NCBI GenBank assembly: GCA_902493335.1
Contig: CABUPJ010000006.1
Span: forward strand, 14,706-78,705
From: an uncultured Porphyromonadaceae bacterium
GTDB lineage: Bacteria > Bacteroidota > Bacteroidia > Bacteroidales > Muribaculaceae
Length of the DNA: 64,000 nucleotides
Reading direction: 5' to 3'
Part shown: positions 44,293-52,494 of the stretch, piece by piece
How positions within the stretch are numbered: position 1 is the stretch's first letter
Layout: each line of letters starts with the position of its first letter
The notes under the pieces: model-generated
The model's input: only the letters and a program-made list of their open reading frames with translations
Told to the model about the DNA's origin: nothing
Databases searched by the model: none
Program-made: the position numbers and the translations under genes

Positions 44293-44367
44293 GGTTTTAA
44301 TAAATAGTTGGCGTTATTCTGTAACACGGCATTTTTGTTATGCCGGGGTTCACTATTTATTAAAACC
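44293..44367. repeat. 75-bp palindromic element between lpxB and the barrel-protein gene
   Basis: A perfect 16-bp inverted repeat, GGTTTTAATAAATAGT (44293-44308) and its complement (44352-44367), encloses an inner CGGCAT/ATGCCG hairpin. It fills most of the intergenic gap. It could be the lpxB terminator fused to a regulatory cruciform, or a miniature inverted-repeat element. Confidence 0.75.
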
Positions 44368-44383
44368 TGAACGGTCTGATTGT

Positions 44384-45517
44384 TCAGTCGCGTGTGATTT
44401 TTTTGAGATCGGCGATAATTTCACGGGCCGTGGCGACAGCAGCCTGTGAACGGCCAAGCGTCTGACGCATTGCCTCATAATCATTGAGCATTTCTTCGCG
44501 TGGGGCGCGATCGGGAAGGATTGCGGCGAGACGGTCGGCGACGTTGTCGACCGTGCACTCGTGGAGGAGCATCTCGGGTATTATCGGCCGCGAAACTATG
44601 AGGTTTGGAAGTGTGACATAATTTACCTTCAGCAGCCGTTTCATCATGTTATAGGCAAGTTTAGAGCCGTTACTGCGGTATACGGCCACCTGCGGGATGC
44701 CGAGCAGGGCTGTCTCGAGGGTGGCGGTGCCCGAGGTGACTATGGCCGCGCGCGACGAGGCAAGCAGCGCATAGGTCGAGTCACGTACCACAGGCAGCGC
44801 GCTGTGCCGGCGGTATACTTCGTCGGCGATGCCGGGAGCGCCGGCTATGACGGCGCGATATTGCGGGAAGCGGCGCACAACGGCGTCCATGACCGGAAGA
44901 TTACAGCGTATTTCGCCCAGACGGCTGCCGGGGAGCAAGGCTATGAGCTGACGGTCGCGCAGACCGTTGGCGGCGATGAACTCTGCACGCGATGGAAGTG
45001 TGGCTTTGACCGCATCAATCTCTTCGACCGATGGATTGCCGACATAAGTGACCTCGCAGCCATAGCGGCTGAAAAATTCGGGCTCGAACGGCAGAATCGA
45101 GAACAGCCGGCGCACGTAGCGGCGTATGTCTTTGACGCGCCATGTCTTCCATGCCCATACTTTGGGCGAGATATAATAGTAGACAGGCGTGTTGCTGCGT
45201 GCGGCATGACGGGCCATCTTGAGATTGAATGACGGATAGTCGATGAGTATGAGACAGTCAGGGCGGGCGCTGTCAAATGAACGCCGCGCATATGAGAGGT
45301 TACCGAAAATCTTGCGGATATTTCGGAGAACCTCGCTGAATCCCATGAAGGCCATGTCGTTGATGTGAATCACCGGTGTCGTGCCGGCGGCCGCCGCCAT
45401 TTTGTCGCCGCCGATGACAGTGAAGCGTGCGTCAGTGTCGGCGGCCATAAGGGCGCTGATAAGCTGTGAGCCGTGGAGATCGCCCGAGGCTTCGCCGGCT
45501 ATGATGAAATAGTGCAT
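44384..45517 (-). CDS. lpxB: Lipid-A-disaccharide synthase
   Basis: 377 residues from ATG 45517, so that the protein begins at MHYFIIAGEASGDLHGSQLI, the invariant LpxB N-terminus. Other conserved stretches are MGFSEVLRNI, CLILIDYPSFNLKMA, YYISPKVWAWK, IALLPGSRLGEI and VTSGTATLETAL. The enzyme joins UDP-diacylglucosamine and lipid X to make the lipid A disaccharide at the inner membrane. It is the last gene of an rnz-deaminase-lpxB operon (5-bp gap). Confidence 0.95.
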   Translation of the reverse strand: MHYFIIAGEASGDLHGSQLISALMAADTDARFTVIGGDKMAAAAGTTPVIHINDMAFMGFSEVLRNIRKIFGNLSYARRSFDSARPDCLILIDYPSFNLKMARHAARSNTPVYYYISPKVWAWKTWRVKDIRRYVRRLFSILPFEPEFFSRYGCEVTYVGNPSVEEIDAVKATLPSRAEFIAANGLRDRQLIALLPGSRLGEIRCNLPVMDAVVRRFPQYRAVIAGAPGIADEVYRRHSALPVVRDSTYALLASSRAAIVTSGTATLETALLGIPQVAVYRSNGSKLAYNMMKRLLKVNYVTLPNLIVSRPIIPEMLLHECTVDNVADRLAAILPDRAPREEMLNDYEAMRQTLGRSQAAVATAREIIADLKKITRD

Positions 45518-45522
45518 TGGTG

Positions 45523-45975
45523 TCAGGAACGTTTTGATTTGAAAAAGTCTTGCATCAGGGCCCGGCACTCGTCGGCACGCACACCGGCGGTGACGGTCGC
45601 ACGCGGATGAAAAGGCTGCCGTGTGGTCAGCGTCGTGTAGCCGCGTTTGTCATCACCGCAGCCATATACAACGCGTCCTATCTGTGCCCAGGCGATGGCG
45701 CCGGCACACATCAGACAGGGCTCGACTGTGACATAAAGTGTGGCATCGCGCAGATATTTGCCTCCGAGAGCCGCCGCTGCGGCCGTGATGGCCTGCATCT
45801 CGGCGTGGGCGGTGACGTCGTCAAGGGCCTCGGTAAGGTTGTGACCGCGGCCGAGTATACGGCCCGAGGCGCTGACGATAACGGCGCCTATCGGTATCTC
45901 GTCGCAGGCCAGCGCCGCGCGCGCCTCGGCCAAAGCCAGCCCCATGTATCTGTTGTCGTCGGCCGTTTCTATCAT
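45523..45975 (-). CDS. tadA: Nucleoside deaminase, probable tRNA adenosine deaminase
   Basis: 150 residues from ATG 45975, which overlaps the rnz stop by four bases. A zinc cytidine-deaminase-like core is clear: THAEMQAI-type HAE (AHAEMQAI), PCLMCAGAI (PCxxC), plus IPIGAVIVSASGRILGRGHN. TadA converts A34 of tRNA-Arg to inosine; some close relatives are guanine deaminases, so the exact substrate is likely but not certain. Length is typical. Confidence 0.85.
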   Translation of the reverse strand: MIETADDNRYMGLALAEARAALACDEIPIGAVIVSASGRILGRGHNLTEALDDVTAHAEMQAITAAAAALGGKYLRDATLYVTVEPCLMCAGAIAWAQIGRVVYGCGDDKRGYTTLTTRQPFHPRATVTAGVRADECRALMQDFFKSKRS

Positions 45976-46886
45976 AAGAGATCTATTCTGAGGCCTTCGT
46001 CGGCGGCGATGACGTTCGGGAAGATGGCCGCAGCCTCTTTGACGAAGACGTCGCTGTCGCGGTATGATTTTGAGAAATGGCCCAGTATTAGCCTGCGGAC
46101 TCCGGCCATCCGGGCTATACGGGCGGCTTCGGCGGCAGTCGAGTGGCCGCGGGCACTTGCCTTGGCGGCCTGGTCTGAGCAATATGTCGCTTCGTGATAG
46201 ACGGTGTCGATGCCGGCGATATCGTCGGCGACAGCCGGATTGAAAGCCGTGTCTGAGCAATAGGCGTAGCTCATCGACGGATCAGCGTCAGTGGTGAGGC
46301 GCTCGTTCGCGATGACAGTGCCGTCGGGAGTGACATAGTCGGCTCCCTCTTTTATCAGCGGTAGCTGTGACACGGGTATGTTGTAGAACGATACCATATC
46401 GCCGCGCAGATGCCGTAGCTTGGGCTTTTCGGTAAATTTGAATCCGACGCAGTCGACACGGTGATAGAGCGGGAAAGTCTCGACTGTCAGCCCCTGGTCC
46501 TCATAGATGACGGCACGCCCCGGCTCGATTACGTCATAGACTATGTCAAACGACGTGTCGCGACAGAAGACCTTCATGACCTGACGCAGTATGTCGGCTC
46601 CCTCCCTGAAGGCATGGATGGTGACGCTGCCGCCTTTCTCGTGGAGCGACAGGGTCGACAGCAGTCCGGGGAGTCCGAGGAAATGGTCGCCATGGATGTG
46701 CGATATGAAAATATGGTTGAGACGCGAAAACTTCAGGCGCTGCTTCATCATCTGCAGCTGTGCGCCCTCGCCGCAGTCAATCATGAAGAGCTTATCGCGG
46801 AAATCGACAACCTGACACGAGGGCATGTGTCTGGCCGTAGGAGTGGCCGCGCCGCAACCGAGTATGTTGATGCTGAAATTTGCCAT
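45972..46886 (-). CDS. rnz: Ribonuclease Z
   Basis: 304 residues, metallo-beta-lactamase fold with FISHIHGDHFLGLPG (HxHxDH), the N-terminal GCGAATPT loop, MIDCGEGAQLQM, CSDTAFNP, YHEATYC and LILGHFSKSY. It trims tRNA 3' ends. The ATG lies only five bases after a TAACTTTG promoter box, so the mRNA may be leaderless. First gene of the rnz-deaminase-lpxB operon. Confidence 0.94.
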   Translation of the reverse strand: MANFSINILGCGAATPTARHMPSCQVVDFRDKLFMIDCGEGAQLQMMKQRLKFSRLNHIFISHIHGDHFLGLPGLLSTLSLHEKGGSVTIHAFREGADILRQVMKVFCRDTSFDIVYDVIEPGRAVIYEDQGLTVETFPLYHRVDCVGFKFTEKPKLRHLRGDMVSFYNIPVSQLPLIKEGADYVTPDGTVIANERLTTDADPSMSYAYCSDTAFNPAVADDIAGIDTVYHEATYCSDQAAKASARGHSTAAEAARIARMAGVRRLILGHFSKSYRDSDVFVKEAAAIFPNVIAADEGLRIDLL

Positions 46887-46890
46887 GACA

Positions 46891-46898
46891 CAAAGTTA
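46891..46898 (-). promoter_or_regulatory. -7 promoter box (TAACTTTG) directly before rnz
   Basis: Minus-strand TAACTTTG ends four bases before the rnz ATG. With the usual spacing the transcript would begin at or next to the start codon. Confidence 0.6.
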
Positions 46899-47023
46899 TT
46901 CAAAATTCAACATTTGGCATCCAAAATTGAAAAAAATATTAATTGCATGATTTTTCATACCCTCAGCCGAACAATCCGACCCGGTCGGTTGTCTTATGTA
47001 TATACAGCAGAAAAATTAGGAAT

Positions 47024-47100
47024 TAGTTTTTTCATAGGATTAGATTTTAAGGTTTTTAGCAATATGCGGCAGTCGTGAGACCGCCGCCTGTTGTTTCCGC
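47024..47100 (+). ncRNA. Leader-RNA-like element, copy A
   Basis: TTTTTCATAGGATTAGATTTTAAGG is the shared core (only one to a few changes from 55933 onward), followed by a hairpin at 47066-47087 (GCGGC/GCCGC with a GTGA loop). Unlike copy B it has no clear TAnnTTTG box upstream and only a weak T-rich tail. It lies 56 bp before the Doc-module gene. Possibly a decayed copy of a small RNA or leader. Confidence 0.45.
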
Positions 47101-47142
47101 CCGAAATCATAAAATATTTAGCTGAAAATCAAAAGTGATTAG

Positions 47143-47150
47143 TAATTTTG
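47143..47150 (+). promoter_or_regulatory. -7 promoter box (TAATTTTG) of the Doc module
   Basis: TAATTTTG ends five bases before ATG 47156, implying a leaderless or near-leaderless mRNA and excluding the upstream in-frame GTG at 47135 as start. Confidence 0.6.
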
Positions 47151-47155
47151 CGTTC

Positions 47156-48172
47156 ATGAAAGACCTTACTATATCAAACATCGAGCGCCAGAACGTGTTG
47201 AATAACCGTTATGCACTCAAAACCATCCGGGAGAACTTGGGTGTTAATGGATTGCATTATTATGATGAATTACTGTTTACACCAAAGATGGTTGCAGATT
47301 TCTATGGGGTGGATGAACGCACAATCAAGCGTTATATCCGTGAATATGGAGACGAGTTGCGTGATAACGGATATTTTTTAAGCCAAGGTGAAGAGCTGAA
47401 AAATATTAAGTTACAAATTGGTAGTGACATAAATGTCCCTACCAAAACTACGATAATATCGTTCTTTACATTCCGCGCCTTTCTTAACATCGGCATGCTT
47501 CTCACCGAGAGCGAAAAAGCCAGACAACTGCGAGCACGCATCCTTGATATAGTCATCGCTACAATCAACGGCCGTGCCGGCGGTGGGACAAAATATATCA
47601 ACTGGCGAGACCGCGATTATCTCCCTACGACAATTAAGGGCGAGAACTATCGCAAGAACTTTACACAGGCAGTCGGCAAATATGTCGACGGCATCCCTAC
47701 ATATAAATATGAGCAGATAACCGACCTGATATATAAAGCCGTCTTTAAAGAAAATGCCAAAGAGTATCGCCTTGTCCTTCGCTTGCAGAACGAGGAGAAT
47801 GTCCGTCATACTCTTTATGCCGAGGTCTTGCTCTGTATTTCGTCGTTTGAGAACGGCGTGGCTCACATGATAACTGAACGCTATGCCGAAAATGGCAACA
47901 AACAGCTTTCTGTAGAGGAGGTTAAAACTATTATTGACGATTTGGCTGCAGCTCCGGCAATGGAGCCGTTTATCAATGATGCGAGAGCGAAGATGGCGTC
48001 GCGCGACGTTGCCTTCCGCGACGCTTGGCACGGCAATCTTGCTGAATATCTCCGCGCTATTACGCCCGACGAGTTTGATAAGTTTATCGGCGATGCCTCG
48101 ATTGACTTTGATAATATCCTCGAAGCCAATCGCGAAGTCCTTAAACGCCTTAAACAAGCCGAAGATGAGTGA
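47156..48172 (+). CDS. Putative DNA-binding protein/antitoxin paired with Doc
   Basis: 338 residues. The N-terminal FTPKMVADFYGVDERTIKRYIREYGDEL is a helix-turn-helix of the type seen in RhuM-like proteins, followed by IISFFTFRAFLNIGMLLTESEKARQLRARILD. The rest is helical with no catalytic motif. It overlaps the doc-like gene by eight bases and precedes it, the usual order for an antitoxin or regulator. Antitoxin activity is inference. GC content is lower than in the neighbours, suggesting transfer. Confidence 0.65.
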   Translation: MKDLTISNIERQNVLNNRYALKTIRENLGVNGLHYYDELLFTPKMVADFYGVDERTIKRYIREYGDELRDNGYFLSQGEELKNIKLQIGSDINVPTKTTIISFFTFRAFLNIGMLLTESEKARQLRARILDIVIATINGRAGGGTKYINWRDRDYLPTTIKGENYRKNFTQAVGKYVDGIPTYKYEQITDLIYKAVFKENAKEYRLVLRLQNEENVRHTLYAEVLLCISSFENGVAHMITERYAENGNKQLSVEEVKTIIDDLAAAPAMEPFINDARAKMASRDVAFRDAWHGNLAEYLRAITPDEFDKFIGDASIDFDNILEANREVLKRLKQAEDE

Positions 48173-48626
48173 CGAATTGAAATACATCGACTACGACGAG
48201 ACCTTGGTCGTCTATCGCAAAACTGTCGCTGCCAGCGGCGGCGGCTTGCAAGGCGTCAAAGACGAAGGAGGAATACGCAAGGTACTTGATTTCGTGCAGA
48301 ATGACCTGTATTACCCGACTTTCGTCGAGAAATTGACCTATCTTGTGTTCGGGCTCTGCACAGGCCATTATTTCGAAGATTCAAACAAGCGCGTGGCCTT
48401 GACGGTCGGCGTTTGGTTCCTCGTTCAGAATGGCTATTATTGGCATGCCTATGGCTTCATGCGATGTATGGAGGCTATAATCTACCATGTGGCAGCCGGC
48501 CGTATCGACAAAGATTTGCTTCAGCGCATAATCGAATGTTACATGGCCAACGAAGACTATCCCGAATCCCTCAAACTTGAAATCATCCACGCCATCGACG
48601 ACAAGCCGACCGGTTTTAACGAATAA
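48165..48626 (+). CDS. Doc/Fic-family toxin
   Basis: 153 residues from ATG 48165, overlapping the upstream gene. The motif GHYFEDSNKRVALTVGVWFL matches the Doc/Fic loop HxFxD(A/G)NKR, with Ser in the place of Ala or Gly. An upstream EGGIRKVLDFVQND matches the Doc N-terminal region. Doc phosphorylates EF-Tu, while Fic relatives AMPylate targets; which applies here is unknown. It is paired with the HTH protein as a probable toxin-antitoxin module. The core His, Asp, Asn, Lys and Arg are all present. Confidence 0.8.
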   Translation: MSDELKYIDYDETLVVYRKTVAASGGGLQGVKDEGGIRKVLDFVQNDLYYPTFVEKLTYLVFGLCTGHYFEDSNKRVALTVGVWFLVQNGYYWHAYGFMRCMEAIIYHVAAGRIDKDLLQRIIECYMANEDYPESLKLEIIHAIDDKPTGFNE

Positions 48627-48638
48627 AAATCAATCATT

Positions 48639-49091
48639 ATGACACTCGCCAACGTCTCTTTCGGCATATTTGCCTTCACGCCATTCGGGTGGCTGTTTAT
48701 GGCCTTGATAATCATACTCGAGAGCTGGATAGCCTCGCGGTATCTCGCCGATAAGAAGTTAGACAGGACTGTCACCCGGAGTTTTCTGCTCGGTAACATC
48801 ATCAGTGGAATCGTCGGCATCGCAGCGTCGATGCTCGCCACAGGCGGCTGGTGGCTCGTCGTGTGGTTCCCGTGGGTGACCGGCCATGAAGTTAAGCCCG
48901 ACGCGCTGCCAGGATTTACCGTATATTACATCATCGCTTTTTTACTGTCGGTGCTGATCGAATGGGGCATCAATCAGGCCATGCTCCATAAGAAATACAA
49001 ATCCGGCCCGATATTCAAAGCCACCCTCTTCGCCAACATCGCCAGCTATATCTTCGGCTCCGGCGCCCTCCTGCTCATCAGCCTGTTTTAA
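48639..49091 (+). CDS. Hypothetical four-helix membrane protein
   Basis: 150 residues with four predicted membrane segments (FGWLFMALIIILESWIAS; GNIISGIVGIAASMLATGGW; YYIIAFLLSVLIEWGI; ATLFANIASYIFGSGALLLI). No family was recognised. It follows the Doc-like gene by 12 bp in the same direction, so it may be co-transcribed; a functional link is uncertain. It ends before the tRNA-Val pair. Confidence 0.7.
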   Translation: MTLANVSFGIFAFTPFGWLFMALIIILESWIASRYLADKKLDRTVTRSFLLGNIISGIVGIAASMLATGGWWLVVWFPWVTGHEVKPDALPGFTVYYIIAFLLSVLIEWGINQAMLHKKYKSGPIFKATLFANIASYIFGSGALLLISLF

Positions 49092-49147
49092 AAATTGAAA
49101 TTCAGTCTAAGCCGGTGCGCGCGCAGATTGTACATTGGGTATTAATC

Positions 49148-49180
49148 AAAAACCTCCTGCAGCTATTGCCGCAAGAGGTT
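49148..49180 (-). terminator. Terminator of the tRNA-Val pair
   Basis: On the minus strand AACCTC..GC pairs with GC..GAGGTT and is followed by TTTTTG, just past the second tRNA. Confidence 0.65.
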
Positions 49181-49187
49181 GACTGTG

Positions 49188-49262
49188 TGGGCGCTGAGGG
49201 ATTCGAACCCCCGACCCTCTGCTTGTAAGGCAGACGCTCTGAACCAGCTGAGCTAAGCGCCC
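49188..49262 (-). tRNA. tRNA-Val (TAC), downstream copy
   Basis: The minus strand reads GGGCGCTTAGCTCAGCTGG and onward. The anticodon loop is CTTACAA (TAC), the T loop GTTCGAATC, the acceptor GGGCGC/GCGCCC with discriminator A. 75 nt, no encoded CCA. Its sequence is identical to the copy 46 bp away. Confidence 0.96.
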
Positions 49263-49308
49263 GATAACACTTTATCGGTTCTTTCAGTCGAGAATGGAGT
49301 TTTAAGAG

Positions 49309-49383
49309 TGGGCGCTGAGGGATTCGAACCCCCGACCCTCTGCTTGTAAGGCAGACGCTCTGAACCAGCTGAGCTAAGCGCCC
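49309..49383 (-). tRNA. tRNA-Val (TAC), promoter-proximal copy
   Basis: 75 nt, identical to the copy at 49188-49262, with the same TAC anticodon and arms. Transcribed from the TACCTTTG box just upstream. Confidence 0.96.
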
Positions 49384-49402
49384 GTTCTCGCTGAAAGCGT
49401 TG

Positions 49403-49410
49403 CAAAGGTA
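49403..49410 (-). promoter_or_regulatory. -7 promoter box (TACCTTTG) for tRNA-Val
   Basis: Minus-strand TACCTTTG, 20 bp before the first tRNA base. Confidence 0.65.
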
Positions 49411-49493
49411 CGACTATTTTTTGATTCTCCAAAAATTTTAGGCCGTTTTTTTCTGACAATATTAAAAAGCTTCGTTAATCGGCCAAAGTTTAC

Positions 49494-49501
49494 TAACTTT
49501 G
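49494..49501 (+). promoter_or_regulatory. -7 promoter box (TAACTTTG) for purB
   Basis: TAACTTTG, 35 bp before the purB ATG. Confidence 0.6.
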
Positions 49502-49535
49502 CACAAGGATAATCACATCACATTATATAAAAGAT

Positions 49536-50879
49536 ATGAATCTTACACAACTGACAGCCATCTCGCCTGTTGACGGCCGCTACCGTTCAAAATGCGAGGC
49601 GCTTGAAAATTATTTTTCTGAATATGCGCTGATACGCTATCGTGTCAAAGTCGAAATCGAGTATTTTATCGCCTTGTGGCGGCTGCCGCTGCCCCAGCTT
49701 GCCGACGCTCCGGCCTCTGCCGTAGAATCGTTGCGCGAGATTTACCGCGACTTCAGTGTCGACGACGCCGCCAAGGTGAAATCAATCGAGAGTGTGACCA
49801 ACCACGACGTCAAGGCTGTCGAATACTTTATCAAAGAGCAGTTTGACGCCCGCGGTCTGAGCAAGTACAAAGAATTTATCCACTTCGGCCTCACGTCGCA
49901 GGACATAAACAACACCGCTGTGCCGATGTCGCTCAAAGACGCTCTGACCGAAGTATATCTGCCCTCGCTCGACGCTCTCGTCAGCCGCCTGAAAGCCCGC
50001 GCCGACGAATGGGCCGATGTCGCCATGCTCGCCAAGACTCACGGCCAGCCGGCCTCGCCCACACGTCTGGGCAAAGAGCTGATGGTCTTTGTCTACCGTC
50101 TCGAGCGTCAGATTGCCGCCCTCAAAGCCACTCCCGTAAGCGGCAAATTCGGTGGTGCGACAGGCAATTTCAACGCCCACCGCGCGGCATATCCGACGGT
50201 CGACTGGCAGAAATTCGCCCGTGAGTTCCTGAGCGGCACCCTCGGCATCGAGCGTGAGGCTTATACCACCCAGATTTCAAACTACGACAATCTTGCCGCA
50301 CTCTTCGACGCCCTCCGCCGCATCAACACCATCGTCCTTGACCTCGACCGCGACATGTGGATGTATATATCGATGGATTATTTCAAACAGAAAATCAAAG
50401 CCGGAGAAGTCGGCTCGTCAGCCATGCCCCATAAAGTCAACCCGATTGATTACGAGAACTCCGAAGGCAACCTCGGCATCGCAAACGCCCTGCTGTCACA
50501 TCTGGCGATGAAGCTGCCTGTCTCGCGTCTGCAGCGTGACCTCACCGACTCGACAGTGCTGCGCAACATCGGCATCCCCTTGGCTCACGGCATGATTGCC
50601 TTCGCAAGTACAGCCAAAGGTCTTGACAAGCTGCTTATCAACCTCAAAGCCATCGAAGACGACCTCGCCTCGATGTGGAGTGTTGTCGCCGAGGGCATCC
50701 AGACGATACTGCGCCGAGAGGGCTACCCCAATCCCTACGAGACGCTCAAACAGCTGACCCGCGTCAACACGGCCGTGACAGCCGAAAGCATCGCCGCTTT
50801 CATCGATACCCTCGAGGTGAGCGATGCTGTCAAGACCGAGCTTCATGCACTCAGCCCCTCGACCTACACAGGCTTCTAA
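49536..50879 (+). CDS. purB: Adenylosuccinate lyase
   Basis: 447 residues. It starts LTAISPVDGRYRSK, as in the long PurB branch, and carries SVTNHDVKAVEYFIKEQ, FGLTSQDINNTAVP, KTHGQPASPTRLGKEL and the fumarase-superfamily signature GSSAMPHKVNPIDYEN. The cytosolic enzyme splits SAICAR and adenylosuccinate, releasing fumarate, in purine synthesis. It is monocistronic with its own promoter and strong terminator. Confidence 0.96.
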   Translation: MNLTQLTAISPVDGRYRSKCEALENYFSEYALIRYRVKVEIEYFIALWRLPLPQLADAPASAVESLREIYRDFSVDDAAKVKSIESVTNHDVKAVEYFIKEQFDARGLSKYKEFIHFGLTSQDINNTAVPMSLKDALTEVYLPSLDALVSRLKARADEWADVAMLAKTHGQPASPTRLGKELMVFVYRLERQIAALKATPVSGKFGGATGNFNAHRAAYPTVDWQKFAREFLSGTLGIEREAYTTQISNYDNLAALFDALRRINTIVLDLDRDMWMYISMDYFKQKIKAGEVGSSAMPHKVNPIDYENSEGNLGIANALLSHLAMKLPVSRLQRDLTDSTVLRNIGIPLAHGMIAFASTAKGLDKLLINLKAIEDDLASMWSVVAEGIQTILRREGYPNPYETLKQLTRVNTAVTAESIAAFIDTLEVSDAVKTELHALSPSTYTGF

Positions 50880-50907
50880 GCAGACGATTCTATAGACATT
50901 GAATAGC

Positions 50908-50945
50908 AAAGCGCCCCGGCAGTCATCGCTGCCGGGGCGTGCTTT
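50908..50945. terminator. Hairpin terminator after purB
   Basis: A GC-rich stem (GCGCCCCGGCAG pairing with CTGCCGGGGCGTGC) followed by T5; it also lies at the end of the convergent ATPase gene. Confidence 0.8.
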
Positions 50946-50955
50946 TTACACGGCT

Positions 50956-52260
50956 CTAATGCTTTAATGTGCTGATTGGAACAACCAGCACGCCGTCGTC
51001 TGGCCTTCTGTAGGCATATTGGCCGACGCCTGTCAGCACCATCATAAAAGATGGTGTACGCATTTTATTTGTGTCTATTTTATCGGCAAGACGTTTTAAA
51101 GAGCGGGCCCCTTCTTCGATAAGTTTTTCACCGCCAAGTTTGATTTCTATTAGGCCGTACTTACCGTTTTTGAGATGGATGACATCGTCACATTCAAGAC
51201 CGTTTTTGTCCCGGTAATGATAGACCTTGCCTCCTATAGCTTCTGAGTAGACTCTGAGGTCTCGTATACATAGAGTTTCAAATATAAGCCCGAATGTATT
51301 CAGGTCTGCAAGCAGGTCATCCGGTCCAAGACCAAGAGCTGCTGTTGCGATAGATGGGTCAGCGAAATATCGCGTATCGGATGTTCGTATCGATGTTTTA
51401 CTGCGAAGGTTCGGATTCCATGCACAGGAGTCTTCTACAACAAAAATTCGTTTTAGTGCGGACAGATAGCTATATATTGTATTTTCGCTGACAGTAGTTG
51501 TCTCATTCGCAGCAATGTCTGCTAAAAATGTCGATATGGTCGCCTGAGTACCCTGATTTCTTGCCAAAGAACGCATCAGACGGCTTGCGAGTTCCGGATT
51601 CCGTTGAGTATTATCCACCCGTGAAATATCGCTACGTATAACTGCTTCATAATATTCTTCGGCTTGTATTAGCGCTGATTTTCGACGTTCTTTAAGAGTG
51701 GCTTTCGGCCATCCCCCGCGGCAGGTGACAAATGCAAGACTTTCCATATCAAGCAGGCTGCTTCCATCAATTTTATCGGGATTGACGAAAAGCTCGGCAA
51801 GGCTTACATCTCCACTCGATTCGACAGATTCCCACAGACTCATCGTTCTTAAACGTAACCACGACATCCTGCCGGCTCCCGAGTGGAATATGTCTTTTGT
51901 GTCAGGAGGGACGGCTGAACATGTTAGAATAAAAAGACCGTCTTGATTTCTTTTGTCTATTTCATTTCTGACAGCATCCCAAAACTGCGGGGCAAGTTGC
52001 CATTCATCAATCAGCCGTGGTGTGGCGCCTGAAAGCAAACGGCTGATATCAGTCTGAGCCATTGCGAGATTTTGGGTTCGCAAGTCCGGATCGGCCATGA
52101 ACAAAACACTTTTTGCATGTTGGCATACCAATGTTGTTTTACCGCAATATTTTGGACCTTCTATCAAAACGCCTCCCATAGCATCAAGCTTGTCCTCAAG
52201 TATTGTATCAGCTATTCTCGGTCTGTATACATTCATAAATTTGGCAAAAAAGTTTTTCAC
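50956..52260 (-). CDS. DUF4143-type ATPase (AAA_14)
   Basis: 434 residues from ATG 52260; an ATG at 52236 is an equally possible start. A P-loop (GGVLIEGPKYCGKTTLV), a Walker-B-like PRLIDEWQ and ILTCS sensor region come first, then a winged DUF4143 part with SENTIYSYLSALKRIFVVED and a C-terminal nuclease-like fold (ECDDVIHLKNGKYGLIEIKL, an ExK-like pattern). Family members are common orphan ATPases in Bacteroidetes and archaea with no settled role. AT-rich, isolated, and preceded by three 23-bp repeats. Confidence 0.85.
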   Translation of the reverse strand: MKNFFAKFMNVYRPRIADTILEDKLDAMGGVLIEGPKYCGKTTLVCQHAKSVLFMADPDLRTQNLAMAQTDISRLLSGATPRLIDEWQLAPQFWDAVRNEIDKRNQDGLFILTCSAVPPDTKDIFHSGAGRMSWLRLRTMSLWESVESSGDVSLAELFVNPDKIDGSSLLDMESLAFVTCRGGWPKATLKERRKSALIQAEEYYEAVIRSDISRVDNTQRNPELASRLMRSLARNQGTQATISTFLADIAANETTTVSENTIYSYLSALKRIFVVEDSCAWNPNLRSKTSIRTSDTRYFADPSIATAALGLGPDDLLADLNTFGLIFETLCIRDLRVYSEAIGGKVYHYRDKNGLECDDVIHLKNGKYGLIEIKLGGEKLIEEGARSLKRLADKIDTNKMRTPSFMMVLTGVGQYAYRRPDDGVLVVPISTLKH

Positions 52261-52286
52261 AATTTAATACACAATTATCTGAAAAA

Positions 52287-52294
52287 CAAATATA
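52287..52294 (-). promoter_or_regulatory. -7 promoter box (TATATTTG) for the DUF4143 ATPase
   Basis: Minus-strand TATATTTG, 27 bp before ATG 52260 and directly beside the 23-bp repeats. Confidence 0.6.
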
Positions 52295-52300
52295 AGATGC

Positions 52301-52369
52301 TTTTTCATTATAACACTTGGCCGTTTTTCATTGTGACACTTGGCCGTTTTTCATTGTGGCACTTGGCTA
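52301..52369. repeat. Three tandem 23-bp repeats
   Basis: The 23-bp unit, TTTTTCATTGTGACACTTGG plus CCG, is repeated at 52301-52323, 52324-52346 and 52347-52369 with a few changes. It is placed where an activator or repressor of the ATPase promoter would bind. Alternatively the repeats resemble the multiple end repeats of IS21-type elements, so a relic end is possible. Confidence 0.8.
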
Positions 52370-52428
52370 TTTCCATTACACCGGTCCCTTGATGACCTTA
52401 AAGTTCCTGGCGGCAATAAGCCCGTTAA

Positions 52429-52468
52429 ACAAAGTGCCCCGGCAGCGATGGCTATCGGGGCACTTTGT
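52429..52468. terminator. Hairpin terminator after the OmpH-like gene
   Basis: A 13-bp perfect stem (ACAAAGTGCCCCG and its complement) with a 14-nt loop. Confidence 0.75.
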
Positions 52469-52494
52469 GTTATGGCGTCAGATAAGTCTGATGT

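Noticed and set aside
52301..52369. CRISPR-like repeats
   Set aside because: Only three 23-bp units directly abutting one another, with no spacers and no cas genes in the window.
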